A DNA stretch of 64,000 bases from Flavobacterium pisciphilum (GCF_020905345.1 NZ_JAJJMO010000001.1:3844001-3908000), one strand, 5' to 3'; positions 16,500-27,219 are shown, counted from the first letter of the stretch. The notes: generated from the sequence alone by a model not told the origin. Program-made: numbers and translations.

Positions 16500-17207
16500 T
16501 TAATTCTGTTTAAACGATTCTAATGTTCCATCATCTTTAAATTGTATCGAATATCTTTCTCGGCTGCCATTAATATTTGTTGGATACCAATGCATTTGGT
16601 TATCCCATATCGAAATATATGCACTCGTAAGGGGTTTGGCTCCTTCAATTTCTTGTGCCTTTTTATTGTAAATAGCAGTTACTGTAGCAACATTTGTAAA
16701 ATTTATTTTATTAAGTGGAACTAAACGCTTTTTTATATCATCTTTAACCGATAATTGTACAGGCTGAGGTTCTGACCATTTGCCATTTTTATAGTCATAC
16801 GTATCAATATATTTTGGATTTTCAGGATGTTGAAGCATAATATTGATAGTACCATAATCATAAAAATAAACTATAGAGTAAACAAAGATTTCTTTGCCTG
16901 CATATTGAGGTAATTTTTTTAAATCGTCTTCTGCTTTTTGCAGCTCACTCGAGTCTGTTAATAGATTTATATTTTTACCATTGGCATTTTGTTGCCTATG
17001 TATTGTTATAGCATGTGTTTCGAGTACAGTATTTATAATTGCCTGAATATCGGGTTGTGGATTTTCTGGTATTTGAGGGCTAGGATTCTCAATTTCTTTT
17101 TTTACTACTGTATCATTAGTTTTAAATGTATCACTGATACTTTTGGATATTTGCTCACAACTTAAAAGAAAGCAACTGCAAATTATTAAGATGATTAATT
17201 TTTTCAT
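16500..17207 (-). CDS. Hypothetical lipoprotein
   Basis: A 235-residue protein with lipobox LLSCEQ after a hydrophobic N-terminus. A Pro/Asn-rich linker (ENPSPQIPENPQPD) precedes a globular domain with HAITIHRQQNANGKN and a repeated strand pattern. I do not recognise the family. Its start codon lies 2 bases after the stop codon of the membrane protein upstream, so the two are almost certainly co-transcribed and may work together at the envelope. Confidence 0.6.
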   Translation of the reverse strand: MKKLIILIICSCFLLSCEQISKSISDTFKTNDTVVKKEIENPSPQIPENPQPDIQAIINTVLETHAITIHRQQNANGKNINLLTDSSELQKAEDDLKKLPQYAGKEIFVYSIVYFYDYGTINIMLQHPENPKYIDTYDYKNGKWSEPQPVQLSVKDDIKKRLVPLNKINFTNVATVTAIYNKKAQEIEGAKPLTSAYISIWDNQMHWYPTNINGSRERYSIQFKDDGTLESFKQN

Positions 17208-17209
17208 TT

Positions 17210-18196
17210 TTATTCGATGTTATTTAAGTCGCTTGCAAATGCAATTTGACTTGGATTCTCAGGTAAATAAAAAATTTCTATTTGTTCTTGCTTAGTAATA
17301 TCGAGTTCAAGAAGTCCTATAACTTTTTTTAAGCTACCTCTATGAACATGATGGCGGTTATCAGTATACTCAACGTCAAAACGGATCATAGGTTGTTCAT
17401 TGATGTAGGTTCCGGTTTGGCTAGCCTTAACTAGTTTCGCCATGGTTTTTATGCCTTTAAATTTTATAAGAGGGGAGTTGTCATTTATGCCGGTAAGTTT
17501 GTGGAAAATAAATCTTGCAAGAAATCTATAGAATAGAAGTACTGCGGGACATACAATTAATGGATGTCCAAAGCTCATAAAACGCCATCCCATGCCATAG
17601 CTTTCGGTTTGGTATGAATAGAAATAATAACCGATTACTATTACTAAAAGGAGTAACCAACCTAATATCCTTAAGGCAAGATTTAGTAGGTTTATTGTGG
17701 CTGTTGTGGTTGCAATGATAAAGTAAGGAGGTTGTTTCATGTCTCTATTGAGAATTAAACTAATTTTTTTTCCTGCTTCAAAACGGCGTTCATGAGGCTT
17801 ACCATCAATAATAGTTGTTTTATGAGTGATTTCTGTATTTGCCAGATTCTTAAACGATAATTCAAGCTCATAGGTATTGAATTTCGCTTTAGGTTTTGAA
17901 GTCTTTATTGCTTTTATAATTTTTGCTTCACGTACTGCTCCCTTGATTTTTACTTTTTCTAGATTTCTCTTTGTAATGAAAATTTTTAAAATCCATTTTT
18001 GGAAATAACCAATTAAAAGAATTAGCCAAAGTAGTACAGACAGTACTAGAACACTTATAGCCAACCAAGGATCTTTATCTTTTAGGGTGCTTACATCAAA
18101 TTCGCTATTAATGACATAATACATAATTACAGGAAAAGGAATTGCAAAAAACAGCATATAAATAGCCCAGAAAGTTATAGCAAAATATTTTTTCAT
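17210..18196 (-). CDS. Integral membrane protein with two extramembrane beta-rich domains
   Basis: A 328-residue protein with two pairs of membrane helices: residues ~6-28 and ~44-66, then ~164-190 and ~208-230. After each pair comes a ~90-residue soluble segment with the same layout: a Lys-rich beta strand (VKIKGAVREAKIIKAIKT; IKFKGIKTMAKLVKASQT), a strand with YELELSF or RFDVEYT, then a 'hydrophobic-xx-xxIEIFYLP' type strand. It looks like an internally duplicated DUF3592-like protein. The function is unknown. It heads the pair with the lipoprotein 2 bases downstream. Confidence 0.6.
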   Translation of the reverse strand: MKKYFAITFWAIYMLFFAIPFPVIMYYVINSEFDVSTLKDKDPWLAISVLVLSVLLWLILLIGYFQKWILKIFITKRNLEKVKIKGAVREAKIIKAIKTSKPKAKFNTYELELSFKNLANTEITHKTTIIDGKPHERRFEAGKKISLILNRDMKQPPYFIIATTTATINLLNLALRILGWLLLLVIVIGYYFYSYQTESYGMGWRFMSFGHPLIVCPAVLLFYRFLARFIFHKLTGINDNSPLIKFKGIKTMAKLVKASQTGTYINEQPMIRFDVEYTDNRHHVHRGSLKKVIGLLELDITKQEQIEIFYLPENPSQIAFASDLNNIE

Positions 18197-18577
18197 TCCT
18201 TTTAATTATTTGGGGGTTCTTAATTAAAATGATTTATAATCGATAATTAATTTAACTGTATTGAAATTATGGTAAGAGGCAATGACTTTGTTATTAGTTA
18301 ATTGTGTTGTTTTTTAGCCAATCAAATTTACATAAAAAAATATATTAGAAAGGAATTAAGGTAAAATTAAATAGAAGGGATTGTTTATGTTTTTCAGCAG
18401 TAATGACTGTTTGATAGAAAATGTTGAAGTTAGAGTAAGCATCGTTATTTCGTTTAGATATATCGAATTTGTAAGTAGAATCAATTTATTTAGTATTATT
18501 TTTATAACCCAAAAAAACTCTTTTTAAATACATTTTCAGGAAGTACTAAGAGTAATTAATTTTCGTTTTATAGCATA
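18197..18577. other. Intergenic gap, nothing recognised
   Basis: These 381 AT-rich bases separate two divergent genes and should hold their promoters. A TAATTTTC box near 18556-18563 is one base off the -7 consensus for the downstream plus-strand gene. I see no hairpin with a T-run, RNA gene or small reading frame that I would defend. Confidence 0.4.
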
Positions 18578-19528
18578 ATGAAAACATATTTTTATTTTTT
18601 ACTCATTTTTATTCTTCCTTTTTTTAGCCAAGCTCAGGTTCAGGTCGATAGTTCTTATATTAAACCTTTTGAGAATAACCTTTCGATAAGAAGTTATTTG
18701 TCAATGAAATTCATTTCGATGAAACAAAAAGTAGAAGGTGAGACTAAAGATTTTATGCCTAATACACCGATGAATTTAGGGTTTGGAGTTTCTATAAATA
18801 ATACGATAATTAATTTAAGTTATGGATATGGCTTAAATTTCATGAAGGATAAAGAAAAAGGAAAGACTAAAGCATTAGATTTTCAAATTCATAACTATGG
18901 GCGAAAGTTTATAATAGATCTTTTTATTCAAAAATATCGTGGATTTTATACTGCTGATGATAATGACAAAAACATAGAATTATATCCAGATATAAATATT
19001 CAACAATATGGAGCATTTGGGCAATATGTTTTCAATAATAAAAAATTCTCTTATAAAGCAGCCTTTAATCAAAATGAAAGACAATTAAAATCGGCAGGAA
19101 GTTTTTTGCTTGGTGGAGGTGTTTATTTTACAAAAATAGGTTCGGATAGTTCTTTTGTACACAAGACTAAGAATTCATTGCGCAATTTTCAGTTTGGTGT
19201 AAGCGGAGGTTATGCGTACACATGGGCAATTAATGAAAAGTGGTTTGCTAGTGGTTCAGCAACAATGGGAGCCAATTTTGGTACAGAAAGAATAAATGAT
19301 TTTGGCAAAAAAAAGATAGAAATATATCCCACATTTTTTCCAAGAATGGCAATAGGATATAACAAAGAGAAATGGTCGCTAGGGTTATCCTATGTTAATA
19401 ATCTTATTTTTTCTTCATTTACAGATAATAACAATAGTAACATAGGATTGTCCTCTGGAAACTTTCAGATTGCTTATATATGGAGACTTGATTCTAATCC
19501 ATTCTGGGGCAAGAAAAAAGCAAATTAA
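18578..19528 (+). CDS. DUF4421-like outer-membrane protein
   Basis: A 316-residue protein with signal peptide (residues 1-19, ending SQAQ). The opening SSYIKPFENNLSIRSYLSMKF, the later LSYGYGLNFM, and regular alternating beta strands with aromatic ends (e.g. FLLGGGVYFTKIG, AYTWAINEKWFASGS, FQIAYIW) indicate an outer-membrane beta-barrel of the DUF4421 type. No function is known for the family. It is isolated: divergent from the membrane protein upstream and convergent with the exporter downstream (41 bases between stop codons). Confidence 0.6.
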   Translation: MKTYFYFLLIFILPFFSQAQVQVDSSYIKPFENNLSIRSYLSMKFISMKQKVEGETKDFMPNTPMNLGFGVSINNTIINLSYGYGLNFMKDKEKGKTKALDFQIHNYGRKFIIDLFIQKYRGFYTADDNDKNIELYPDINIQQYGAFGQYVFNNKKFSYKAAFNQNERQLKSAGSFLLGGGVYFTKIGSDSSFVHKTKNSLRNFQFGVSGGYAYTWAINEKWFASGSATMGANFGTERINDFGKKKIEIYPTFFPRMAIGYNKEKWSLGLSYVNNLIFSSFTDNNNSNIGLSSGNFQIAYIWRLDSNPFWGKKKAN

Positions 19529-19569
19529 ACAATCTGCTTCCGTTTAAGTAATTGGTTTTATAGTTGTTT

Positions 19570-21099
19570 CTAAATTTTACTAACTCTAGGATTAAAAATT
19601 TTAAAACTAATCAAAGCTAAAATCCATACACCAATACCTCCATATAATAGTACTAAGTCAAAACCGTGAGCAAGAGCCTCATGTGCAATTTGTCCTGAAG
19701 AATCCAGAGCAGCTAATTCTGGGAAATCTTGGTTAAGAGATGAAAAATTCCCTGCAGCTATTTTTTCTGATATTAAGCGTAAGCTTTCTTGATTTAGTGA
19801 TTTTGAAAATGCAGTTGTTAAATGAGATAAGATTCCTTCGACTAATATAAACCCCATTAAAGCAATATTAATAGACAGTGTAATCATTCGGGCACTCATA
19901 TCTATTCCAGATGCCATTCCAGCTCTATTGTTAGAAACAGAACCAGTCGTTGTATTGGTTACGGGAGTGTTAGTTAAACCTAGTCCGATACCAGCTAATA
20001 GCGAACCAGGTAACATGGTTAACCAGCTAGCATGTTCTGCAACGCTACCATATCGCATGACGATAAAACCTAACCCTAATGTAAATAACCCCAAAGGAAT
20101 TACAACTCCAGAGCGATATCGAGCAGAAAGATATTCTGCAAATGGAGGTATAACTAGAGTAGGTAGGGTATAGGCAAGCAAAGAGAGACCTACCGTTATA
20201 ACATCGTAACCCAAATAGCTTTGAAAAAAAATGGGCAAATAAATTATAAATGGCCAGAAACTAAAATTCATACCAATAGAACCAAATATAGCACCTGAGA
20301 AGGTATTGATTTTAAATACTGAGAAATCAAACATGGGATGAGGATTTGTTTTTTCGACCCATAGAAAGAGAATCAAACTGATTAGGGCAATTACGATGCT
20401 GGCTAGGGCGATTGGGCTAGAGAACCCTAAATTAGGACCTTGGGTAATGAAATAGGTAAGTCCGAAAATGGAGAGAGATAATGTAATCATTCCCCAAACA
20501 TCTAATTTTTTGGCTTGCGAATCTTTGGATTCGGTTACCGTGTTGTACACAAGATTTGCGGCAATAATAGCTATGGGAACATGTATTAAAAACACCCATT
20601 GCCAAGATAGCAAGGCTACTATTGATCCACCAATAATAGGACCAAAACCCAGTCCGATGCCAAGGATAATTCCCCAAACGCCAAATGCTTTACTACGTTC
20701 TTTGCCCTCCTGAAATTGATGGGATAAGGTCGCTACTTGACAAATAAGCATGGCGCCACCGCTTACTCCTTGAAAAAAACGACTAATGATTAATACGGTT
20801 ACATTTTGTGCTAAGCCGCAAATTAAAGAGAAAAGACCAAATAGAATTAGTGTGATGATTAGAATGTATTTTCTCCCATATCTATCAGCCAAGGTTCCAG
20901 CAGCCATTAGAACAGCAGTACAGCCAATGGTGTAAATATTCATTATCCATTGCATGTCTCTGAGATTGGCATTTAATACTTTTTCGAGAGTAGGTAGAAT
21001 TACGGGCACACTTGAAATTTCTAGTGAGAACATTAAATTGGCTAGACAAATGGCAATTAAGGCAATTGTATTTTTGGTTAGGTTGAATTTTTGCTTCAT
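19570..21099 (-). CDS. MFS drug:H+ exporter, DHA2 (EmrB/QacA) family
   Basis: A 509-residue protein with about 14 hydrophobic helices. Family signatures include LDxxIVNxALP-like positions in helix 1, the motif LADRYGRKYIL between helices 2 and 3, the antiporter motif GIILGIGLGFGPIIGG in helix 5, and RWVFLIHVP-like QWVFLIHVPIAI. It exports cationic or amphipathic compounds in exchange for protons across the inner membrane. No membrane-fusion partner or TolC-like gene is adjacent. It is divergent from an AraC-type gene with 88 bases between the chosen starts, a layout typical for a regulator controlling the exporter. The minus-strand box TATTTTTG (21123-21130) is a good -7 element for it. Confidence 0.88.
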   Translation of the reverse strand: MKQKFNLTKNTIALIAICLANLMFSLEISSVPVILPTLEKVLNANLRDMQWIMNIYTIGCTAVLMAAGTLADRYGRKYILIITLILFGLFSLICGLAQNVTVLIISRFFQGVSGGAMLICQVATLSHQFQEGKERSKAFGVWGIILGIGLGFGPIIGGSIVALLSWQWVFLIHVPIAIIAANLVYNTVTESKDSQAKKLDVWGMITLSLSIFGLTYFITQGPNLGFSSPIALASIVIALISLILFLWVEKTNPHPMFDFSVFKINTFSGAIFGSIGMNFSFWPFIIYLPIFFQSYLGYDVITVGLSLLAYTLPTLVIPPFAEYLSARYRSGVVIPLGLFTLGLGFIVMRYGSVAEHASWLTMLPGSLLAGIGLGLTNTPVTNTTTGSVSNNRAGMASGIDMSARMITLSINIALMGFILVEGILSHLTTAFSKSLNQESLRLISEKIAAGNFSSLNQDFPELAALDSSGQIAHEALAHGFDLVLLYGGIGVWILALISFKIFNPRVSKI

Positions 21100-21122
21100 T
21101 TCTTAATATTATTTAGATATAG

Positions 21123-21147
21123 CAAAAATAAACTGAACATGTTTATT
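21123..21147. promoter_or_regulatory. MFS -7 box overlapping an inverted repeat
   Basis: The minus-strand TATTTTTG at 21123-21130 matches the -7 consensus for the exporter. It overlaps a perfect dyad AATAAAC-N7-GTTTATT (21127-21147), and a second nested dyad ACTGAA..TTCAGT spans 21132-21155. The placement over the promoter suits an operator. Binding by the adjacent AraC protein is inference. Confidence 0.5.
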
Positions 21148-21187
21148 ATTTCAGTACAATTCTATGACAAAGAAGTATCTTTGCAAG

Positions 21188-22048
21188 ATGAGAAAAGAAA
21201 ATATGCATCAATCTGTTGAGGTAATTTATAAGAAGGTTAATGAATGCCCAATTGTAAATTCAAAGTTTAATTTTTTTCAGATGGTTTATGTTATTTCTGG
21301 AAATGGATTTCTTCATATCAATGGTAATCGTATTTCTTATCAAGCAGGAAATTTAATGTTGCTTACGCCAAATGATTATCATACGTTTGATATTGTAGCG
21401 ACGACCGAGTTTTTATTGGTTAAGCTTAATAGTGAGTATGTAAAAGAATATAAGTCGAAAAGTATTGATCATATTGAGTGTTTATTGCATTATGCCACTC
21501 ATCTATCAGGTTGTATTTTAAAAAATAAAGCCGATGAGTTCCTTGTTAGATCTATAGCTGAATCTTTGATACATAGCATAGAAAACAAAGATATTTATGA
21601 TGAAGATTTAGTTTCACATTATGTAAATGCATTGATTGTGATAGCGGCAAGAAATCTAGCCAAGATAAAACCTGTTGGAATAAAAGAAAATGCAGATAAG
21701 AGAATTCTGGAAATTATTAATTATATTCAAACTAATATTTTTAGCCCTCAAAAATTAAAGGCTTCAGTCATAGCAGAGAAGTTTGATATATCTGATACAT
21801 ATCTGGGAAGCTATTTCAAAAATCAATGCGGAGAAACGATACAATCTTTTGTTTCAAATTATAAAATTAGATTGATAGAGCACCGATTGAGTTTTAGCGA
21901 TATGAGAATTAATGAGATTGTAGATGAGTTTAGTTTCTCTGATGAAAGCCATCTCAATAAATTTTTTAAAAAACACAGAAACATTAGTTTAACAGGATAT
22001 CGTAAGGCAAAAATTTCATTGAATCAAGATTCTAGTGTTGCTCTTTAA
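21188..22048 (+). CDS. AraC-family transcriptional regulator
   Basis: The N-terminal part is a cupin-like sensor domain (MVYVISGNGFLHINGNRISYQAGNLMLLTPNDYHTF). The C-terminal ~100 residues are a double helix-turn-helix AraC domain (AEKFDISDTYLGSYFKNQCGETIQSFV, then VDEFSFSDESHLNKFFKKHRNIS). The open frame reaches back to 21164, but TATCTTTG at 21176-21183 is an exact -7 box inside it. The transcript probably starts near 21190, favouring ATG 21188 or 21203 as the start. It is divergent from the MFS exporter and probably controls it. The ligand is unknown. Confidence 0.88.
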   Translation: MRKENMHQSVEVIYKKVNECPIVNSKFNFFQMVYVISGNGFLHINGNRISYQAGNLMLLTPNDYHTFDIVATTEFLLVKLNSEYVKEYKSKSIDHIECLLHYATHLSGCILKNKADEFLVRSIAESLIHSIENKDIYDEDLVSHYVNALIVIAARNLAKIKPVGIKENADKRILEIINYIQTNIFSPQKLKASVIAEKFDISDTYLGSYFKNQCGETIQSFVSNYKIRLIEHRLSFSDMRINEIVDEFSFSDESHLNKFFKKHRNISLTGYRKAKISLNQDSSVAL

Positions 22049-22058
22049 GAATATAAAA

Positions 22059-22084
22059 AAAGCCGAAGATTTCTCTTCGGCTTT
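22059..22084. terminator. Bidirectional intrinsic terminator
   Basis: Perfect 11-bp stem AAAGCCGAAGA / TCTTCGGCTTT with a 4-base loop, A-run on the left arm and T-rich right side. It separates the convergent AraC gene and rpe. Confidence 0.9.
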
Positions 22085-22108
22085 AGCATTTTTATAGACT
22101 TTTGATAA

Positions 22109-22771
22109 TTAAAAAGAAGTCAATGCTTTTAAGTCTGCAATAGTTGCTGTTGGATTTTCGGCTTTAAAAACGAAACTTCCAGCTACTAATACATCAGCTC
22201 CGGCTTCTACTAATTGTTTCGCATTTTTATTAGTCACACCACCATCAATTTCGATGATAGTTGATGCATTTTTTCTAGTAATTAAATCTTTTAGCTTTTT
22301 TACTTTTGCATAGGTATTTTCAATGAATGATTGTCCACCAAAGCCAGGGTTTACACTCATGATACAAACTAAATCAATATCGTTTATAACATCTTCTAAT
22401 AAGTCAATGTTAGTATGTGGATTGATTGCTACTCCAGCTTTCATACCTTCTGCTTTTATAGCTTGCAAGGTTCTATGAAGATGCGTGCAAGCTTCGTAAT
22501 GTACGCTTAATATATTTGCGCCTAAGTCTGCAAAAGTTTTAATATATCGATCAGGATCAATAATCATTAAGTGAACATCGATGGTTTTTTTAGCATGTTT
22601 GTTAATCGCTTCCAAAACTGGCATTCCAAAAGAAATGTTTGGAACAAAAACGCCATCCATAATGTCAATATGAAACCAGTCGGCTTGACTGTTGTTAATC
22701 ATCTCGATATCACGTTGTAGGTTTGCAAAATCGGCTGCAAGAACTGACGGTGCTATTAGTGTGTTTTTCAT
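22109..22771 (-). CDS. rpe: Ribulose-phosphate 3-epimerase
   Basis: A 220-residue TIM-barrel enzyme interconverting ribulose-5-phosphate and xylulose-5-phosphate in the pentose phosphate pathway. Diagnostic strings: APSVLAADFANL, DWFHIDIMDGVFVPNISFG (catalytic Asp and metal His), DVHLMI (metal His), MSVNPGFGGQ (phosphate loop) and IEIDGGV (second catalytic Asp). Length and motifs are complete. A promoter (TTG-N21-TACTTTTG on the minus strand, 22793-22824) lies 22 bases before the start codon. It appears monocistronic, between two terminators. Confidence 0.97.
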   Translation of the reverse strand: MKNTLIAPSVLAADFANLQRDIEMINNSQADWFHIDIMDGVFVPNISFGMPVLEAINKHAKKTIDVHLMIIDPDRYIKTFADLGANILSVHYEACTHLHRTLQAIKAEGMKAGVAINPHTNIDLLEDVINDIDLVCIMSVNPGFGGQSFIENTYAKVKKLKDLITRKNASTIIEIDGGVTNKNAKQLVEAGADVLVAGSFVFKAENPTATIADLKALTSF

Positions 22772-22792
22772 TGTGTAGTTGTGTTATTTTTG

Positions 22793-22824
22793 CAAAAGTA
22801 GAATTTTAACCGCAAAGTTCACAA
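22793..22824 (-). promoter_or_regulatory. Promoter of rpe
   Basis: On the minus strand, TTG (22822-22824), a 21-bp spacer and TACTTTTG (22793-22800) match the Bacteroidota TTG/TAnnTTTG promoter. The -33 part lies inside an 'ACCGCAAAGTTCACAAG' segment that resembles a dispersed Flavobacterium repeat. Confidence 0.6.
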
Positions 22825-22878
22825 GCTTTTATACTAAGTTCATAAAGAAAATTGTTTTTTGATCTGTATGATGATTTT

Positions 22879-22992
22879 GCGTGAGGGATTGAGTGTTTGT
22901 TTGAGCTCTTTTTAAATGATGTAACGGAGTGTAATTATTTAATAAAAGCGAGTACGAAAGCCCGACCTGTAGTTTTACGAAAGGGCACGCCC
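22879..22992. repeat. Dispersed Bacteroidota intergenic repeat (GCGTGAGGG...GGGCACGCCC)
   Basis: The segment begins GCGTGAGGGATTGAGTG and ends GAAAGGGCACGCCC, with GAAAGCCCGACC shortly before the end. I recall closely similar 100-200-base elements between genes in many Flavobacterium and other Bacteroidota genomes (minus-strand reading: GGGCGTGCCC, then GGTCGGGCT, and finally TCCCTCACGC). It holds no reading frame; GCCC/GGGC arms near the end could form a hairpin. The function is unknown. The identification rests on memory of the sequence, not on a search. Confidence 0.6.
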
Positions 22993-23021
22993 AATTATAA
23001 AATGAAATTCGGCTGGTACTA

Positions 23022-23097
23022 AAAAAATAAAACTCCGGTAATCAGCCGGAGTTTCAATCATCAATCAAAAAACGAACAGTCAATCAAACTGTTGTTT
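23022..23097 (-). repeat. rpoD 3' tail repeat, copy A
   Basis: This 76-base tail matches 24149-24225 except for one A/G change and one A-run length difference. It holds two hairpins in minus-strand order: AACAGT-N7-ACTGTT, then the terminator. Confidence 0.9.
23030..23054 (-). terminator. Intrinsic terminator of rpoD copy A
   Basis: Stem AAACTCCGG / CCGGAGTTT with a 7-base loop, followed on the minus strand by TTTATTTTTTT. It is repeated at 24157-24181. Confidence 0.9.
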
Positions 23098-23141
23098 GCT
23101 TTACATCCGAAAGTCATAAGACTTTCTGACTTTGAGGTTTA

Positions 23142-24005
23142 TTAACCTAAATAAGTTTTAAGAATTTTACTTCTTGAAGTATGTTTTAATCTACGGATTG
23201 CTTTTTCTTTAATCTGACGTACACGCTCACGAGTTAAGTCGAAAGTCTCACCAATTTCTTCTAGTGTCATTGGGTGTTGATCTCCAAGACCAAAGTATAA
23301 ACGAACTACATCTGCCTCTCTTGGAGTTAATGTTTCTAGTGAACGTTCGATTTCTGTACGTAAAGATTCGTGAATTAATTCTCTATCTGGGTTTGGAGAT
23401 TCACCTGAACGTAATACATCGTAAAGGTTTGAATCTTCTCCTTCTACAAGAGGTGCATCCATTGATAAGTGACGACCAGAGTTTTTCATAGACTCTTTTA
23501 CGTCATTAACTGTCATGTCTAGTTCTTTTGCAATTTCTTCAGCAGAAGGTGGACGCTCATTAGATTGCTCTAATAAGGCATACATTTTGTTGATTTTATT
23601 GATAGAACCAATTTTATTTAACGGTAAACGAACGATACGTGATTGCTCAGCTAATGCTTGAAGAATCGATTGACGAATCCACCAAACTGCGTATGATATA
23701 AATTTGAAACCACGTGTTTCATCAAAACGCTGTGCTGCTTTGATTAAACCTAAATTTCCTTCGTTTATTAAATCGGGAAGTGTTAACCCTTGATTTTGAT
23801 ATTGTTTTGCAACCGAAACCACAAAACGTAAGTTGGCTTTTGTTAATTTTTCTAATGCTCTTTGATCACCGGCTTTAATCTTCTGTGCTAACTCTACTTC
23901 TTCGTCAGCGGTAATTAGGTCAACTTTTCCAATTTCTTGTAAATATTTGTCTAATGAAGCAGTCTCACGATTGGTTACCTGCTTGGTGATTTTAAGTTGT
24001 CTCAT
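23142..24005 (-). CDS. rpoD: Primary-type sigma-70 factor RpoD, copy A
   Basis: A 287-residue short RpoD as is usual in Bacteroidota, lacking the region 1.1 of E. coli. Region 1.2 is [17 protein letters not shown], region 2 [29 protein letters not shown] with [19 protein letters not shown] (-10 recognition and melting), region 3 [13 protein letters not shown], and region 4.2 [29 protein letters not shown] (-33 recognition). It confers promoter recognition on RNA polymerase. Copy B, 93% identical by my count (21 differences in 287), lies 290 bases upstream. Copy A matches what I recall as the usual Flavobacterium sequence, so it is probably the ancestral housekeeping sigma factor. RBS GGAGA is clear. 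Confidence 0.95.
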   Translation of the reverse strand: MRQLKITKQVTNRETASLDKYLQEIGKVDLITADEEVELAQKIKAGDQRALEKLTKANLRFVVSVAKQYQNQGLTLPDLINEGNLGLIKAAQRFDETRGFKFISYAVWWIRQSILQALAEQSRIVRLPLNKIGSINKINKMYALLEQSNERPPSAEEIAKELDMTVNDVKESMKNSGRHLSMDAPLVEGEDSNLYDVLRSGESPNPDRELIHESLRTEIERSLETLTPREADVVRLYFGLGDQHPMTLEEIGETFDLTRERVRQIKEKAIRRLKHTSRSKILKTYLG

Positions 24006-24148
24006 GTTTTTTGTCTCCTCAATTTTTAAGTGTACATATGGTTATACGTATGAAGTAACAAAAAGGTTACAATTAATTTAAAAATATTTTTTAAATTGTA
24101 AACCTGCTAGAATATTTAGCTTTTTATAAAATAAAATAGGGAGAGTAT

Positions 24149-24225
24149 AAAAAATAAAACTCCGGTAATCAGCCGGAGTTTCAATCATCAATCAAAAAAA
24201 CGAACAGTCAGTCAAACTGTTGTTT
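24149..24225 (-). repeat. rpoD 3' tail repeat, copy B
   Basis: Second copy of the tail at 23022-23097, including both dyads. It ends 70 bases after the copy B stop codon. Confidence 0.9.
24157..24181 (-). terminator. Intrinsic terminator of rpoD copy B
   Basis: Identical stem AAACTCCGG / CCGGAGTTT and T-run as copy A. It should limit read-through from copy B into copy A. Confidence 0.88.
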
Positions 24226-24295
24226 ACGTTAAAAATGGTTCAAGTTTTAAGTTGTTTTGAGTGCCATGAAATTTTAAGCCTGAAGCCAAATTGTA

Positions 24296-25159
24296 TTAGC
24301 CTAAATAAGTTTTAAGAATTTTACTTCTTGATGTATGTTTTAATCTACGAATTGCTTTTTCTCTGATTTGACGCACACGTTCGCGAGTTAAATCAAAAGT
24401 TCCTCCAATTTCTTCTAGTGTCATCGGATGTTGGTTTCCAAGACCAAAGTACAAACGGACTACATCTGCTTCTCTTGGTGTTAGTGTGTCTAATGAACGC
24501 TCGATTTCAGTACTCAATGATTCATGAATTAATTTTTTGTCTGGATTTGGTGATTCATTAGAGCGTAATACATCATAAAGATTTGAATCTTCTCCATCTA
24601 CAAGAGGTGCATCCATTGATAAGTGGCGCCCCGAATTTTTCATAGATTCTTTTACTTCGGTTATTGTCATGTCTAGCTCTTTTGCAATTTCTTCAGCAGA
24701 TGGGGCACGCTCATTGGTTTGCTCTAATACAGCATACATCTTATTGATTTTATTGATAGAGCCAATTTTATTTAAAGGCAAACGAACGATACGGGATTGT
24801 TCTGCTAATGCTTGAAGAATTGCTTGACGAATCCACCAAACAGCATAGGATATAAATTTGAAACCACGGGTCTCGTCAAAACGCTGTCCAGCTTTAATCA
24901 AACCTAAATTTCCTTCGTTTATTAAGTCGGGAAGCGTTAATCCTTGATTTTGATACTGTTTTGCCACAGATACCACAAAACGTAAGTTGGCTTTTGTCAA
25001 TTTCTCCAATGCTTTATGATCACCGGTTTTGATCTTTTGTGCTAACTCAACTTCCTCCTCGGCTGTAATTAGGTCAACTTTTCCAATTTCTTGTAAATAT
25101 TTGTCTAATGAAGCAGTTTCACGATTGGTTACTTGCTTGGTAATTTTAAGTTGTCTCAT
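24296..25159 (-). CDS. rpoD: Sigma-70 factor RpoD, tandem duplicate copy B
   Basis: A 287-residue paralogue of the gene downstream, identical in architecture and without frame disruption. The 21 substitutions are mostly conservative and spread through the linker regions. Those in region 4 include GLGNQ for GLGDQ, IGGTF for IGETF just before the recognition helix, and IREKA for IKEKA. Region 2 DNA-binding residues are unchanged apart from IRQA/IRQS. The first ~35 bases upstream of the two start codons are also similar (GAGGAGA RBS region), so the duplication unit of ~1.15 kb covers leader, gene and terminator. It is likely an active alternative primary-like sigma factor; a distinct role is not established. 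Confidence 0.93.
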   Translation of the reverse strand: MRQLKITKQVTNRETASLDKYLQEIGKVDLITAEEEVELAQKIKTGDHKALEKLTKANLRFVVSVAKQYQNQGLTLPDLINEGNLGLIKAGQRFDETRGFKFISYAVWWIRQAILQALAEQSRIVRLPLNKIGSINKINKMYAVLEQTNERAPSAEEIAKELDMTITEVKESMKNSGRHLSMDAPLVDGEDSNLYDVLRSNESPNPDKKLIHESLSTEIERSLDTLTPREADVVRLYFGLGNQHPMTLEEIGGTFDLTRERVRQIREKAIRRLKHTSRSKILKTYLG

Positions 25160-25243
25160 GTTTTAATCTCCTCAATTTTTAAATGTACATAGATATGCGA
25201 ATGATGTTGTAAAAAGATGCAACCATTCAGAATGTGTTAATGC

Positions 25244-27183
<1,940 letters not shown>

Positions 27184-27219
27184 AAAAACCCCAATTCAAA
27201 TAAATGAATTGGGGTTTTT
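27184..27219 (-). terminator. Intrinsic terminator of pnp
   Basis: A perfect 15-bp stem AAAAACCCCAATTCA / TGAATTGGGGTTTTT with a 6-base loop, 35 bases beyond the pnp stop codon. It is flanked by A/T runs and should work for minus-strand transcripts. Confidence 0.92.

Noticed and set aside
20432..20713. Frames of 81 codons on both strands inside the exporter gene
   Set aside because: They overlap a clear 14-helix transporter and show no independent signals.
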